From the NCBI GenBank assembly GCA_037176725.1, contig JAZBRS010000026.1, positions 58,258,501 to 58,322,500 of the forward strand: a DNA stretch of 64,000 nucleotides, in the 5' to 3' direction. The notes beneath the pieces are model-generated. The model was not told where the DNA came from and did not search any database. It was given only the letters and a program-made list of their open reading frames with translations. The position numbers and the translations under genes are program-made. Of this stretch, positions 49,301 through 59,543 are shown piece by piece (the stretch's first letter is position 1; each line of letters starts with the position of its first letter). This DNA comes from Posidonia oceanica. Taxonomy: Eukaryota; Streptophyta; Magnoliopsida; Alismatales; Posidoniaceae.

Positions 49301-52219
49301 AGGCTGGGTAGGGATTTGGCTAACTACGGGCTGATCTAGGGTTGGATCTGCTATGGGTTGGCTTGAGGGTGGGGGCATAACAGGTCTAGGGTGAATTGGC
49401 CTAGTTGCCGGCACTGGGGGCCTGTAAACCCTCCCCGATCGCGTTACTTCCGCACACATTTCCGTGGCATAGCTGTAAGGGACGCGATGGGTGTCCAGGG
49501 TCAAATCGATGACGACTGGAGCACGTGCTGCGAGCACAGGAGAGGTTACAGGGGGACCTACAGGATACTGGGGTCTATCTAAGGGATATGGTTGTTGTGG
49601 TGGGAAGGCTGGGGCAGGTTGAGGTCTGCCTAGGAGGTGTAGCCGAGGTCTATCTAAGGGGTATGGTTGTTGGGGTGGGAAGGCTGGGGCAGGTTGAGGT
49701 CTGCCTAGAAGGTGTGGCTGAGGTCGCCCTAAAAGGTGGATAGGGGAACTAGGCTGGGCCCTAGCTAGAAGGTGCACAGGGGATTGAGCCTGAGGGAGCA
49801 CAGTGGGAGGCGCGAGAGGGTGCTCCGGCCTGGCACGGGGTCGGATCAAATGGATTCCCGACTCAGAGCCGGCAACTGCCGCGAGATAGAGACTGACCGG
49901 GAAAGGCTCAGAGATGTCAGAGATAAGATCGGAAGGGTCTACTTCAGAGGTAGCAGGCCCAGAAGGAAAGACAGAGTGGACGCCTGAGGTTCCCGCCCCT
50001 CCCGGATAAGAGTGCTCCGGTAAAGGTTGGCGGACGATGCCAGAATGCGGGGGAACAGCTGGAGATGCAGATGCATGAGTGCGTGCTTGGGTGGATGCCT
50101 CGTGCGTGTCGATCACAATCGTTCCCGATTCGATCAGGTCCTGAATCGCGTTCCGCAGGGAGAAGCAATTGTCCGTCGAATGCCCGACGCTTCGATGGAA
50201 ATTGCAGAAGAGGTCCGACCTAAACCAATGCGGCAGAGGGCTTGGCGGCGGACGAACCTCTGGGAACTTCAGGAGCGATGCCACCTTTGGCAAGATGACC
50301 GTGAGTGGTTCCACCAGTGGGGTGAAATTCCGCCTCTCAGTGGGTGGTCTTCTTTGCCTCGGGTACGGGCCTTGCTGGACCGGTGCAGCAGGATAGACCG
50401 GTCTAGCGGTGGTTGTGATGTGCGGTGTGTGTGGATTCCTAGGTGCAGGAGCGTACACCATCTGAGCTGGGGCAGGCCGAGACGGCAAGCGAACAGGCAC
50501 AGCAGGAGAATCGACGAATGCAACAGCGGGTTTCGGCGAATCCTTCCTCTTCGGGCGGTTGCTGTTGCTGCCGCCGTTGTTGTTGTTGGAGATGCTGCTG
50601 TTGGCACTGCTGCTGCTGATCGCCGCCTGCTTAGCGAACGCAGAGAGAGCCGGGAAGTTGCCACTCCGCAAAGAACTCTCTACGCGCGCTCCAGCTCTGA
50701 TGAGTGCCGCGAAAGTAGTGACTGGCTGAATGCTAAGCAGAGCTCCGAGAGACGGCTGCGCCCCTTTGATAACGATCTCGATAGACTCCTCGTCAGAGGG
50801 TCTATCTCGAACCTGAGAGGCAAGGGCGCGCCAGCGGCCGACGTACTCCCCGAACGGCTCGCCAGAGTTCTGCTTGATGGCGATCAAGTCCGCCCTCTTT
50901 GGGACAAGATCGAGGTTGAAGGAGTACTGCTCCAGGAACGCCTGACTGAGGTCGTTCCAAGTCTTGATGGCTGACATATCGAGTGATGTGAACCACTTGA
51001 GTGCCGGCCCGGTCAAGCTCTTCTGGAACAAGCGGATCAGCAACCTCTCGTCAGCCTGAAGCTGAGCGAGATCACCGCAATACGCCTTTAGGTGTGCTAC
51101 GGGGCAGCCCCTACCATTATATTTCTCGAAGTCCGGGATTTTGAACTTCGGAGGGAGTACCGCCTCTGGAAAGCAGCAGAGGTCTCGGAACTGGTAGGTC
51201 TGGTGCTCAGTACCCTGCACTAGTCGTAGTGCTTTCTCCAAGACGTCCATCCGGTTATTGATGGGGTCTTGGATTGCTGCTGGAGGAGAGGGATCAGCAG
51301 GGGTAGCGAGCACATACGCCGAATGGGTCGCACCTAAGTGCTCCTCTGGATCTACCATAGCGTCGCCTGGTGGAGCAACGGGATGGCCGACGTATCCGTG
51401 CTGGGGGATAGTGTATGCAGGAGTGTATGCAGGATGCTGGACTTGAGGGAGAGGAGAAGAATAAATGCCATGCTGTGCTGGGATAGGGGGTGGATGACGG
51501 AGCGCCAATTGCTGTACAGGCGGGGTGCCAGACAGCGAGCCAGTGAGGTACTGGGCTCCAGCCGATCCGAAGGGTTGACCACCAGAAGGAAGTGGAGCAT
51601 GCTGTGCCAAGTGTTGTGCAGGAGGAGGCGGCAAACGAGCCCCCATCGTCGGAACCGTGAGCAGTTGCGACGATGGTCGAGGCGGAGGTGTAGAGGTTGA
51701 TGCAAGGAATGTAGGAACTGGCCTCGGAGGAACCTCAGGAACGACAGGGACAGAAGGAGGACGAACTGATAGAGCCATGCCCTGCAGTCTCTGGGCGAGC
51801 TCCATCAGATGCTGGTACTGCGCCTCGGGCGTCTCGCCAGTGGGGACGCTGAAGTGCAGTGCCGGCGGAGGCTGAGAAACAAGTGGCACGGACACAGACT
51901 GTCCGGGAGGGAAGGATTCTACAGAGAAGGTCGCAGCAGCGGTGGAAGGGATGTCAAAAGCGACGTATCCCTGGGACGGAGGGGGCAGTGGCGTCTCCGG
52001 AGCGCGAGTAACGGCCGTCAAGATAGATTCGGCGACCGGATCCGGAGGAAGGGAGGCTTGCCACTGTCCCGGGGTGTACTGAGAACCTAGAGACGTCAGA
52101 GGAGGAAACCCTGGCGTCGGAGGGGGAACAAGAGGGACAGAGGGAGCAACCAGAGGGGCCGGAACGGAAACACCCTCTGTGACGGGAGTAAAAGAAGGCT
52201 CACTAACGTACTGGGCCAT
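43358..52219 (-). CDS. gag-pol: Gag-pol polyprotein of element C (2953 aa, single frame)
   Basis: The first in-frame ATG is at 52219 (MAQY); the frame is open further upstream to 52378 but without ATG. Domains (rough residues) are Gag 355-510; variant zinc knuckle CX2HX4HX4C 672-685; aspartic protease with DNGSG at 1096; a G-patch-like segment 1260-1306; a long Ser/Ala/Glu-rich linker to about 1890; RT 1917-2160 with YVDD at 2079-2082; a Ty3-type RNase H 2194-2343 with LYLSTT where the catalytic Asp is expected; a second, archaeal-type RNase H with Asp2385, Glu2421, Asp2447 and Asp2497; and integrase with a zinc-binding part 2597-2650 and Asp2676, Asp2737, Glu2773 (35-residue spacing). It ends in a WRGPF module and YYQ. 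It provides the replication and integration machinery. Confidence 0.95.
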   Translation of the reverse strand: MAQYVSEPSFTPVTEGVSVPAPLVAPSVPLVPPPTPGFPPLTSLGSQYTPGQWQASLPPDPVAESILTAVTRAPETPLPPPSQGYVAFDIPSTAAATFSVESFPPGQSVSVPLVSQPPPALHFSVPTGETPEAQYQHLMELAQRLQGMALSVRPPSVPVVPEVPPRPVPTFLASTSTPPPRPSSQLLTVPTMGARLPPPPAQHLAQHAPLPSGGQPFGSAGAQYLTGSLSGTPPVQQLALRHPPPIPAQHGIYSSPLPQVQHPAYTPAYTIPQHGYVGHPVAPPGDAMVDPEEHLGATHSAYVLATPADPSPPAAIQDPINNRMDVLEKALRLVQGTEHQTYQFRDLCCFPEAVLPPKFKIPDFEKYNGRGCPVAHLKAYCGDLAQLQADERLLIRLFQKSLTGPALKWFTSLDMSAIKTWNDLSQAFLEQYSFNLDLVPKRADLIAIKQNSGEPFGEYVGRWRALASQVRDRPSDEESIEIVIKGAQPSLGALLSIQPVTTFAALIRAGARVESSLRSGNFPALSAFAKQAAISSSSANSSISNNNNGGSNSNRPKRKDSPKPAVAFVDSPAVPVRLPSRPAPAQMVYAPAPRNPHTPHITTTARPVYPAAPVQQGPYPRQRRPPTERRNFTPLVEPLTVILPKVASLLKFPEVRPPPSPLPHWFRSDLFCNFHRSVGHSTDNCFSLRNAIQDLIESGTIVIDTHEASTQARTHASASPAVPPHSGIVRQPLPEHSYPGGAGTSGVHSVFPSGPATSEVDPSDLISDISEPFPVSLYLAAVAGSESGIHLIRPRARPEHPLAPPTVLPQAQSPVHLLARAQPSSPIHLLGRPQPHLLGRPQPAPAFPPQQPYPLDRPRLHLLGRPQPAPAFPPQQPYPLDRPQYPVGPPVTSPVLAARAPVVIDLTLDTHRVPYSYATEMCAEVTRSGRVYRPPVPATRPIHPRPVMPPPSSQPIADPTLDQPVVSQIPTQPVVTQLPSAIPLEPARTTPPAARRSQPKADLTSQLKKVKADISIWDLIHTSAEHREAFLRVFQAARVSQSIEPSALESMVGLIAEPQVISFTSDELPLAGINHNQPLFVTVQFKNFRIPLTLVDNGSGLNVCPLRTATKLGFKAEDITPAVKGMTAFDNTHHDALGILIIPLAIGPVVFDVEFNVVDLKPNFNLLLGRPWLHKHQVLPSTLHRMIKYRHGDDVIVVMAENFEKERIEAVSPVSSQSVPFDPETSEALYRVNRCEPVNFVPDLERVNSLAVHSNPFRMVENVCHRWGYTKGTPLGRHGQGIAEPIVAAERRKSEGLGYEPKLNEDHCFQLKDYAPAIPRDLTNFTSAGILGSTDYQATAPAEDWVCVEDYYSDEEQSGTTEVVPISSAETVVRVEAPQSVFSALPLADIAGSSAGPVAEQASSHSFAATSALQVQAAVQELETLFLTEPNMLPTVTTTSVPLSPSLEGPSISSVSNAAQPAPASSSGMQLAQSASHSPDNQQQLSWQDPMASEAALSQLRPDTKGQLSTTLSGPLSPLKSTPAYSPTVTLAAYSSLAPLACLFGPSTSELPPSDAPVNQIMQTPKAAICLAAGPVPQAPGAYYVDSPSDEEEGVAIEAQVDSWMSDLELLYQEQLKSIADDLADHQAAERKGKAVVTDPPLQEDHASIMVLEDSAAPDSPRPDELITLQPEGGSRWFVQPMPHLNSILSGSNQISRQSGVSPTSTLEDPEGGTSAVHAAAVTEQNASAAEQSAASAAEQSAVSAVESAKPSAVSTEHSAEPVRPEQTVEGVAGMEVAHRGYKNTRVSVTILKRHQGQAAEHMHSFNITSPSFEKEILSELIAYGEEDDTGMDETDEPLPEFRPYDDDPEGPNLHVEEETEVVNIGTAEEVREVCISAQLSSQVRAEFIAFLKEYADVFAWSYEDMVGLDIEIVVHNLPLNPDAKPVKQKLRRWRPQWLLMIKEEIMKQLGVNFLKVVLYPEWLANIVPVPKKYGRIRICIDYRDLNKASPKDDFPLPHIDVLVDNTAGHKMLSFMDGFSGYNQIKMAEEDMEKTSFITPWGVFCYQVMPFGLKNAGATYQRAMTALFHDLMHQEVEVYVDDMIAKTKEPENHLACLRKLFNRLRKYKLRLNPKKCVFGVSSGKLLGYIVSQRGIEVDPLKAQAIVDMPPPRTEREVRSLLGCLQYISRFIAQLTPICEPIFKLLRKNAQIHWNEECQAAFAKIKQLLIKPPVLVPPTPGRPLLLYLSTTQHSMGAVLGQHDESGRKERAIYYLSKKFNECEARYTTLEKTCLSLVWAAQKLRHYMMAYPVQLLCRHDPIKFLFQKPAMVGRCAKWQVLLSQYDITFVTQKSMKGQAMADHLADLPLPEYQPLQTQFPDEDILFAMEDFGQKDPEEAEEWQLYFDGAVNKKGRGVGAVLTTPQGQMTPFARKLTFTCTNNEAEYEACILGLKVALEHEAQKLHVHGDAMLVISQVNGEWKTKDPKLVPYHEHLLRLMKEFKSVRFTYLNRAKNAYADALATLASWLTISEDSTVDVSVTRIEQPAYCMSIEEADPAEGQPWYQDIKSFLESGNFPPDTTAADKRTLARLASKYVLGAGQLYRRSYNQMLLRCLNKSEADTLMLQVHAGTCGPHMNGVLLAKKIMLQGYFWQTMEADCCRFVRRCHNCQIHGNFIKAPPHQLHNMSSPWPFSTWGIDVIGAIHPAASNGHRYILVAIDYFTKWVEAASYRTVTAAATEKFIRNNIVARYGVPHSVISDNGSNFIAKRIEEYLQSLKIKHHRSSPYRPQMNGAVESANKNIVKILKKMAEIHKDWHDKLPYALWAYRTSIRTSTGATPYSLVYGMEAVLPVEVEIPSLRILREAELEEAEWVEDRCVQLNLIDERRLQAMHNAHCYQKRMAKAFLRKVQPRSFQPGDLVLRAIHLPDGRGKFRPNWRGPFVVKQIFSGGAVTLEDMDQIEQSEPVNLCYLKKYYQ

Positions 52220-53528
52220 TGCTGACCTAGAGCGCGTGAGAACTGGGCTGCGACGGGTGTTCAAGCGGTGCTTCCTAAGAGGAGCTATCGTCGCAAGTGC
52301 GGATAGCTTGGAAAGGGAATGGTCGCGAATAGGTCGCAACAGGGGCGTCAACGAGGGTCGGTACTCAAGCTCTGGCAAAGGGAACTCGCTTACCGATCAT
52401 GCTGACACAACAGAAAGAAATTAGGGTTAGAGACTAAGAAGATGAATGCAAATGAGTTAGTTAAATGGCATGAATGATATGCATGCTTTCTAGTATGCCC
52501 CCCTCACCTAACTAGTGTGTCCTAGTAAGGTTGTCTACTCCGGGTACCCCTGGATGTACGGGTCACCGACTCAGGTCAGAAAAAGTAGGTCCCCTGCCTA
52601 ACTCCTGGCCCAAAGCTCAGGTAATGACAGGGTGGTGCGTTGGTGGCCTCTACCCCGCCAAAGCGTGGGTGGTACCCTCTACTAACACCGACACGACCCC
52701 CGGACAAGGAGGGGACGGATTGACCAACTTATGCCACGCCCAAAGCAGTGGAACAAGAGGCCGAAACCGTCCTTCGCAGACTAGTAGGTGGACTCAGAGG
52801 AGAAGAATGCATGCCCTATATGATGCTTATGCAAATGATTAGAGTTTTTTATCTTGCGCATTTTATTAACCAAAGGGAGTGAAGGATTGTTTGTAGTCTC
52901 TAGTTGCCCCTAGAAGTTCTTTTTACTTGCATTTTTTAGTTAACAATGGGGGAAGCAGACAAGTCTCTACTATCCTAAGCATGGCAAGTGCGAAAGGGAA
53001 GAAAATCAATCAAAATGGCAAGCAACCATCATACAACATAACAAAAGGCATGTTCATGGCATGTGCGAGTGTTTGTGAATATGATGGTGAAAAAGAAACA
53101 TTCATCAAGTCAAAAGGCATGTAAGCATAGTATGTGCGTGTGTAGTGACATAGCAAGGGTGTAAAAGAAGCATTCAACAACCAAAAAGCATGTATTTTAG
53201 CCAAACAAAGTATGTAGACATGCAATGTGCAAGAATTAAAGCAATAATAAGCAAGTAAGATTAAGTAAGGTAAAAGTAAGCGGACTGTAAAAGAAATATC
53301 AGCATAAGCAAGGCAATAAGTAAATAAACAAACAAATAAGCGAAGCCAAGCAAAAGAAAGCGCAAACCGAGGCGAAAGAGGTGCAAAACCTAAGCAAAGT
53401 AGCCACGAAGCGACTTGCTAGGAGTTTGCACAGAAAAGCGAGCAAAACAGGCGAAGAAGGCACACAAGGCAGACAGAGCTGCAAAACAAGCGAGCGAAAA
53501 AGCCAAAAGCGAAAGTCGGAGTCTAGCA
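52220..53528 (-). other. 5' leader of element C
   Basis: This 1.3 kb lies between PBS and the first gag ATG. The gag frame extends into it up to 52378 without an ATG, matching the same pattern in D. The part 52500-52850 is conserved with D. Packaging signals would be expected here, but I see no specific structure. Confidence 0.55.
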
Positions 53529-53546
53529 TCCCCAGCAGAGTCGCCA
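53529..53546 (-). promoter_or_regulatory. Primer-binding site of element C (tRNA-Arg)
   Basis: The minus strand reads TGGCGACTCTGCTGGGGA one base from the LTR. It fits the 3' end of a plant tRNA-Arg, as in known Ogre elements, with one base different from the D site. Confidence 0.85.
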
Positions 53547-53547
53547 C

Positions 53548-56500
53548 TGTAGCGATCCCGATCGGAATCAGGCTCGCTAATTAGCGGCGATTAGATCCGA
53601 GGAAGAGGCTCAACTCGAAAACACTTAAAATCGAGGAGAAAAGGGAAAGATAAGACAAATCAGAGTCGCCACCATGTCTATTAACGGGAGACAAGGAAAA
53701 CCGGGGGAAATGCGCAAATTAACGCGCAAAACCAAGCAAGAAATGCAAAGCAGAGCAGTGCAAAGGAAAACAAATGCAAATGAATGCAAATGAGATGACT
53801 CTAGCCTAGGATAAGGGCAATATGGTCATTACGGGCCAAAAGACAGGGCAAGGACTCCTGTTACGTGCGGGGAAGGTGTTAGGCACCCCCGACACGCCCG
53901 AGAATCGGTCTTTCTAGGCTTACGCTCGCATATGCAGGGAAATGCAGGATTGAATGCCTATGTGCCTATGAATGCTTAAATGAATGCTCAAGGAGTGCTC
54001 TAAGTGGGAAAATGCAAGGCAGAGAAGTAAACGTGCTCTCTAAATGCTCAGCTACGCTGTCTGTGTTCCGAACCAGGCGAAACCTAGCTCGTGAGAACTC
54101 CAGACAGTAAGCATCATAGCCCTATATGCAAATGCAGACGAGAAAGCAAAACAGCGTTAAAATCATGCAATGCGATCGACATGCAAGAGAAAACGGCGTA
54201 AAACGCGCAAAACGAAGCGAGAAACAAGAATGCACGCAAAACGATGCGAAAGAGCGAAACCGGTGCGCAAAATAAGCGAAAAAAAGTAAGGCGGCACGCA
54301 AAACGAGACAATAAAACAGAATGGTACGCAAAACGATGCAAAAAGAACGAAACCGGCACGCAAAGCAAGCGAAAAACAAGACGGGCGCGAAACGAGGCAA
54401 GAAAGCAGAATGGCACGCAAAACGGTGCGAAAAGAACGAAATCGGCGGGCAAAATGAGCGAAAAAGCAAGGCGGCACGCAAAACGAGACAACAAAACAGA
54501 ATGGCACGCAAAACGATGCAAAAGAACGAAACCGGCACGCAAAGCAAGCGAAAAACAAGACGGGCGCGAAACGAGGCAAGAAAGCAGAATGGCACGCAAA
54601 ACGGTGCAAAAGAAACGAAATCGGCAGGCAAAATGAGCGAAAAAGCAAGGCGGCACGCAAAACGAGACAACAAAACAGAATGGCACGCAAAACGATGCAA
54701 AAAGAACGAAACTGAGCACGCGAAATGGTGCCAAAACAAGACGGGCGCGCAAAACGGTGCAAAAGCAAAGCAGGCACGCAAAACGGTGCCAAAACAGCGG
54801 AACAAAACCCCAGAAAAGCTATGCGAATGCCAATGCAAAGAAAAAGATCAGCAGAAGCCAAAGAGAGGTAAGACAGCGCGTGTGTGAGAACAGACGCTGT
54901 TCGGGGCCGCACAGAGCAGGTGTAAAGACCTGCAAAGGGGAGAGTGAGCAAACGGAGGGATTACCGCCTCTTTGTGACCGTTTCCCACTAAACCGCTCCA
55001 CGGTGTGTCTCGCACGCTGCCCAAAGCTCGCGATGCGATCGGATCGTGGAAAAGGGGGAAGAAAGTCACATTAAGTGGCAAATCCAGGGAAAACACAACA
55101 CAAAACACTCAAGAATACGCGAAACGGGGATTGGAATTGATAGACAAGAAGGGGAGGTCCTATTCTACATGCTCCAAGAGACCGAAAGCGAAAACGAAGC
55201 AAACTATGCAAACGGCATGCGATTGAATGCAATGCAAAGGTTCAGGAGGGCATACCTGGAAATCCTGGGGTCTGATCTGAAATCTGCTTGGTCCGTGCTG
55301 AAGAGCGCTTCGCTGCAGTCGCCTGGGCAGCTTGTTTAGGAAGATCCAACGGCCGGATTGAAAGATATCGCAGCTTCAGGGCGGAAAGGCCAGAACAGGA
55401 GAGAAGAACAGACCTAGGTGTTCAGGAGGTCCTAGGGATGTGCAAAAGGGGCCTCCCAGGTGGATGGGAGCTGAGGGGGCTCTGGTGTGTGCGAAAGAAA
55501 CTTAATGCAAAGCTACATGAATGCAAATGCATGCAAGGTGCCAGAAAAGACAAGGAGGAAGACTTTTTAGAAAAAAAGGAGTTCAAATGCTATTTTAAAA
55601 AAAGAAAAGGGGCTTAAATGCAAATTTTTGAAAAGGATGGGGCTTACAGGCAGGGATTCTGAGAACAGGAGGTGGCAGAGGGTAGTTTTGCAAAAAATAG
55701 GCTTCAGAACACAGCTTTTAAAAGTTGGTATGTATCAGAGGAGGTTTTGACAGCGAAGGACAAGCAAAAAGCAATTTTTTAAAACATGAGGGGCTAAAGT
55801 GTAATTTTTCCAGAAAACAGGGTCCTGGGGAGTCTGGGAATGCAAGTGGAGGGTCTATATGCAATTTTATAAGAATAGGAGCTAAGATGCAACTTTAGGG
55901 GCAAAACGGTCTTTTTACATGACTTTAAGGGGATGCAAGGACCTATATGTCATTTTTAAATCATGCAAGGGTCAAGTATGCAATTTTAGATGCAAAATGT
56001 GTTCTGAAATTACTGACCATGGACTGACATGCAATTTTTTGAAAGTGCAAGGTTGAAAATGCAATGCAATAAGCTAAGATGCATGCAAAATGATCATTAT
56101 GCATTTAAAATGGACCTAGATGCAAAAATGAAAAATCAGAGGGGCAAACATGCAATACAGTAAGCAAACAATCTAGATTAAGACCTAGGTTCTACATTAC
56201 AATGGATCAGACAGCAAAAATGAAAAAAAACAGGGATATAGAATGCAATGCAATAAGGCAAACCATGCATATTAAAATTACATGAACTACTGTAGGACCT
56301 GGATGCAAATATTGAAAGTATAAGGGCTGAAACGAAATTTTTTATAACTAGCAAACACAGTAAGTGGACTTTCATGCAAATATTGAAAACTATAAACAGA
56401 TCCTGCAATTTAACATGGTTTTAGATCAAAATAGCATAAGTTTAAACATGCTTTGGACTTAAACGCAATAATCAAAAACTTAAACGAAAGAAATGCAATG

Positions 56501-59500
56501 TAAAAAAAATTACCTAAGTTAACAAAAGAAAGAAAAAGAAGGGGAGGACTTACAGTGGAGGAGGCCGACCTTCGCTGGCGATTCCTCCAGGCCGGTGGAG
56601 GAGGGGTGACGCGAGGCGGCGGCAGGCGGGGGGGAACCGGCGTGACGCGGCGGAGGCGGAGGAGGTCTGCGGCGGAGCTTCGGTGGAGGCGGGCGCGCGT
56701 GGGGAGCTGCTGTCCTTGCAGTTCCGGCGACCGGTGCCGGAGAAGAAGGCAACTCCGGCGAGTCTTTGCGGGCAGCACAGGTGACGAAACACCTCGGGGA
56801 AAAGCCGAGGAGCAAGAGGACGACGAGGGGAATCCGGGGGTAGTTTGCCTCGACCCTTTCGCACGCCGGAACAGCCCACCCACCTGGGTGGGTTTCGGCC
56901 AGCCGGAGGAAGGTGGAGACGGCAGAGGACGGCGGCTGCTGGTGTGGGGGCGGTTCGGGGGCGTCGCCGGAGGTCCAAGGAAGATGACGGAGGTTCCAGA
57001 AGTGTCTTCTACGGCCTGGAGCAAGATCTGGTTCAGTGGAGGCTCAACTGTGAAGGCCGAGGTGGGTGCGGCGTTGTGCGGCGTTCCAGGCCGAGGCAAG
57101 GGTACGGGCGGCTAGGTGGTTGCTTGGGGAGTGCGTGGGAGGAATCGGAAGTGGATTTCACTGAGTGTGGAGGAAGATATGGGTGTTTGAAGATTTTGGC
57201 AAAAAGGAGGACCCAAGTGTTTGTAGTGGACTGTGAGGAGTGTGGAAGGTTTTAGGGCGCGATTTTGGGTGGCTTGGGAAGGTGGTTGCTTGGTGAGTCT
57301 GATGGCAAAGTTCTGGGATTTTAGGAGGCTCGTGGTGGTGGGTTTGCAATGTGGAAGGTCGGCAAGATGGTGTTGGGTGCTGAAGAGTTTGGGGCTTGAT
57401 TCCGGGAAGGTTTGAAGGTGTTTTTCAGTTCTGGAAGAAGGGTGAGGGAGCTGGGAGCTTGGTCTGTGCAGGTGTATTGGCCGAACTCCCTTTCTGGTTC
57501 CAAGATCTCAAGTTTTGTTGCCTCAAAGTTGCTGGTTTCCAACAGTCAAAGGGAGGGCATGGGTCTCTGTTTTCTGCCACCATTGGCAGGGCATGGAGGG
57601 AATGGTCTTGGTCGTGGGTCGTGGGTGATGGTGGGAGGTCAAGGTGGTGTCAGGGAGGTTTGAAAAAAAAGAAAACCAATGGGGGAGAGGTGTTGTCGTT
57701 TGCAGGTTGTGAGAGAGGAGGAGAGTGGAAGAAGAAGAAGGGATGGAGGGAAGAAGAAGGAGTTGGGCATGGGCTGGGCCTTGAGCACAGTAGTAGAAAA
57801 GAAATTAAGAAAGAAGGAAAGAAGGAGGGGTAGAAAAGAAAGGGAAGAAGGAAGAAAAAGAAAGAAAGAGGAGAAAGAAGGAAGAAAATAAGAATAAAAA
57901 ATAAAAATAGAAAAGGATGGGAAGAGTTTTTAGAATGGTTGTGTTTAGGTTAAGATTTTAATTAGGTTTTTTAATGATTGTTTTGGGTTAATTAGTGTGT
58001 TTTAGGATTGATTAGGGTTTTAGGGTTTTGGTTTTGCTTTTAATTAGTTTTTACTTGATTAAGTGTTTGTTAAATCTTTTTAAATTGTTTTAAAAATCGT
58101 GCTTTTCTTGTTGAGCATTTTAGGATATTGATTAGGATTTTTTAGGATTTATTTTTGTATTAATTAGGATTGTTTTTAGGTTTTTAAGTTTTAGTCTTCT
58201 TGGGGTTTTTCCTTCTTAAGTCTTTTGGATTAGGTTTTTTTAATTTTTATTTGCTGACTTTTCTTGATGTTTTTTAATTAGGTTTCTCTTGTTTGATTAA
58301 GAGTCTTCAAGTCCTTTTGATGTGTTCTTCATTCTTTTTAATTGAGTTCTCAAATTGTTTTCCTTAAGTTTGTTAAGTTAAGCTTTTTCTTTCATTAATT
58401 ACTTATCTTAGTGTTCTTAATTGTTTCACTTCTCTTTTAGGGTTTATTTTTTAATTCTTTTGGTAGGGTTTTTACTTTTGGTGGGTCTTGATTTTGTTTT
58501 AGTTTTTTCCTAAATTTTTGGGTATTTTCTTTTGGTTTGTTTTGCATTTTTTAGTTTGCATGCTTGATTTTCTTTTTAGCCTGATTTAGTTAAGTTTAAG
58601 TTTTTTAATTGATTGCTTAATGTTTTTTAATTGTTTTCCTTAGAGTTCTGGTTTGTCTCTTTTATGTTTTGGAATTTTATGGATTTTTAGGGGTTTTTAT
58701 GGGTTTTTGCAAAAGAAAGAAAAGGAAAAGAGAAGGAGGAAGAAAATGGAAAAAGGGAGAAATAAAAGGGAAAGAGATGAGTTGGAGGGAAATGATTTTT
58801 TAAAATTCAGAGAAAATGCTAAAAATAAAATAAAAATAGGGATAAGATAGAGAAGGGATAGAAGCACAAAGGGGGCCCACAGCCAGGCCAGGGAAAGGGC
58901 AAGAAGGGGATGAAAAGGGAGATGATAATCAGGAGAGAGAGAGGAGAGAGAAAATGATAATCCTGGAGAGAGAAAAGGATAATTTGGATGAAAGGGGGTC
59001 TTAAGGGTTTTGGAATGGGGTGGAAATTGGTGAGTGGGTAGTCTAGGGCTTAAGGTATTAGGTCTAAGGTTTTGGTTTGATTCTAAGAAGGTTTTGGAGG
59101 GGTTTCAAGGTGTAGAAAAAGGGGAGATTCACCTAGGTTTTCTAGGGTTTTTGGGAATGGGTTAGGTTTAGAAATTTCTAGGTTCTAGAGTAGGTTTGTT
59201 GAGTGGGTGTTGGTGGATTTTCCTATGGATTTTGGTCAAGTTTTGAGCTCCGGAAGAGGGGTAAAGGCTTAGGTCAAGTTGGCTAGTTTTGAAGGGTAAA
59301 AAGGAGGGTTAGGGTTTGGGTTTGGCTTGGGTTTTGAATGGTTTGAGGGTAAGGTTTTGGGATGGTTTCAGGGTAAGGTTTTGGGGTTAGAAAACGGGTG
59401 TGGTTCTAGGTTTGGCTTTGAGGTTTGAGCTGGAGTTTTGATTTGGGAAGAAGGATGAAGAGAAATGTGCGATTTTGGGTTTTTCCTAGCCGCCAGAGAG

Positions 59501-59538
59501 GTCCGCCGATTCAGCCTTGTCGAAATGGGGTGTCAACA
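53548..59538 (-). repeat. 5' LTR of element C (5991 bp)
   Basis: It is identical in length to the left LTR and nearly identical in sequence. It carries CAGAGTCGCCAC (53661-53672) 114 bp from the true PBS and the conserved hairpin at 53871-53888. As the 5' LTR it should hold the promoter for the genomic RNA. Confidence 0.93.
54224..54804. repeat. ~30-bp / 179-bp tandem repeats, C 5' LTR
   Basis: This is the counterpart of 32040-32620, with the same copy number and one transition (32467) between the two copies. Confidence 0.8.
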
Positions 59539-59543
59539 GATGG
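59539..59543. repeat. Target-site duplication of element C (GATGG), right copy
   Basis: It directly follows the LTR end TGTCAACA and matches 31359-31363. Confidence 0.9.

Larger units (their letters stand above)
31364..59538 (-). mobile_element. Element C: complete 28-kb Tat/Ogre-type LTR retrotransposon
   Basis: The element has two 5991-bp LTRs (31364-37354 and 53548-59538), a 5-bp target duplication, a tRNA-Arg PBS next to the right LTR and a PPT next to the left LTR, so it reads on the minus strand. Inside are a single gag-pro-RT-RH-aRH-IN frame, a 1.5 kb spacer, a 400-codon extra ORF and a 3.2 kb structured repeat region. I find eight LTR differences, at 31409, 31532, 31647, 32467, 32628, 33061, 34392 and 35209, all transitions. 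With all coding and cis parts open it may still be autonomous. It is inserted in the 3' LTR of element B. Confidence 0.95.

Noticed and set aside
43358..52378. Longer gag-pol frame starting at 52378
   Set aside because: The codon there is TTG, not ATG; the first in-frame ATG is at 52219, and D has an equivalent MAQ start at 10706. The frame may extend upstream by chance or by splicing.
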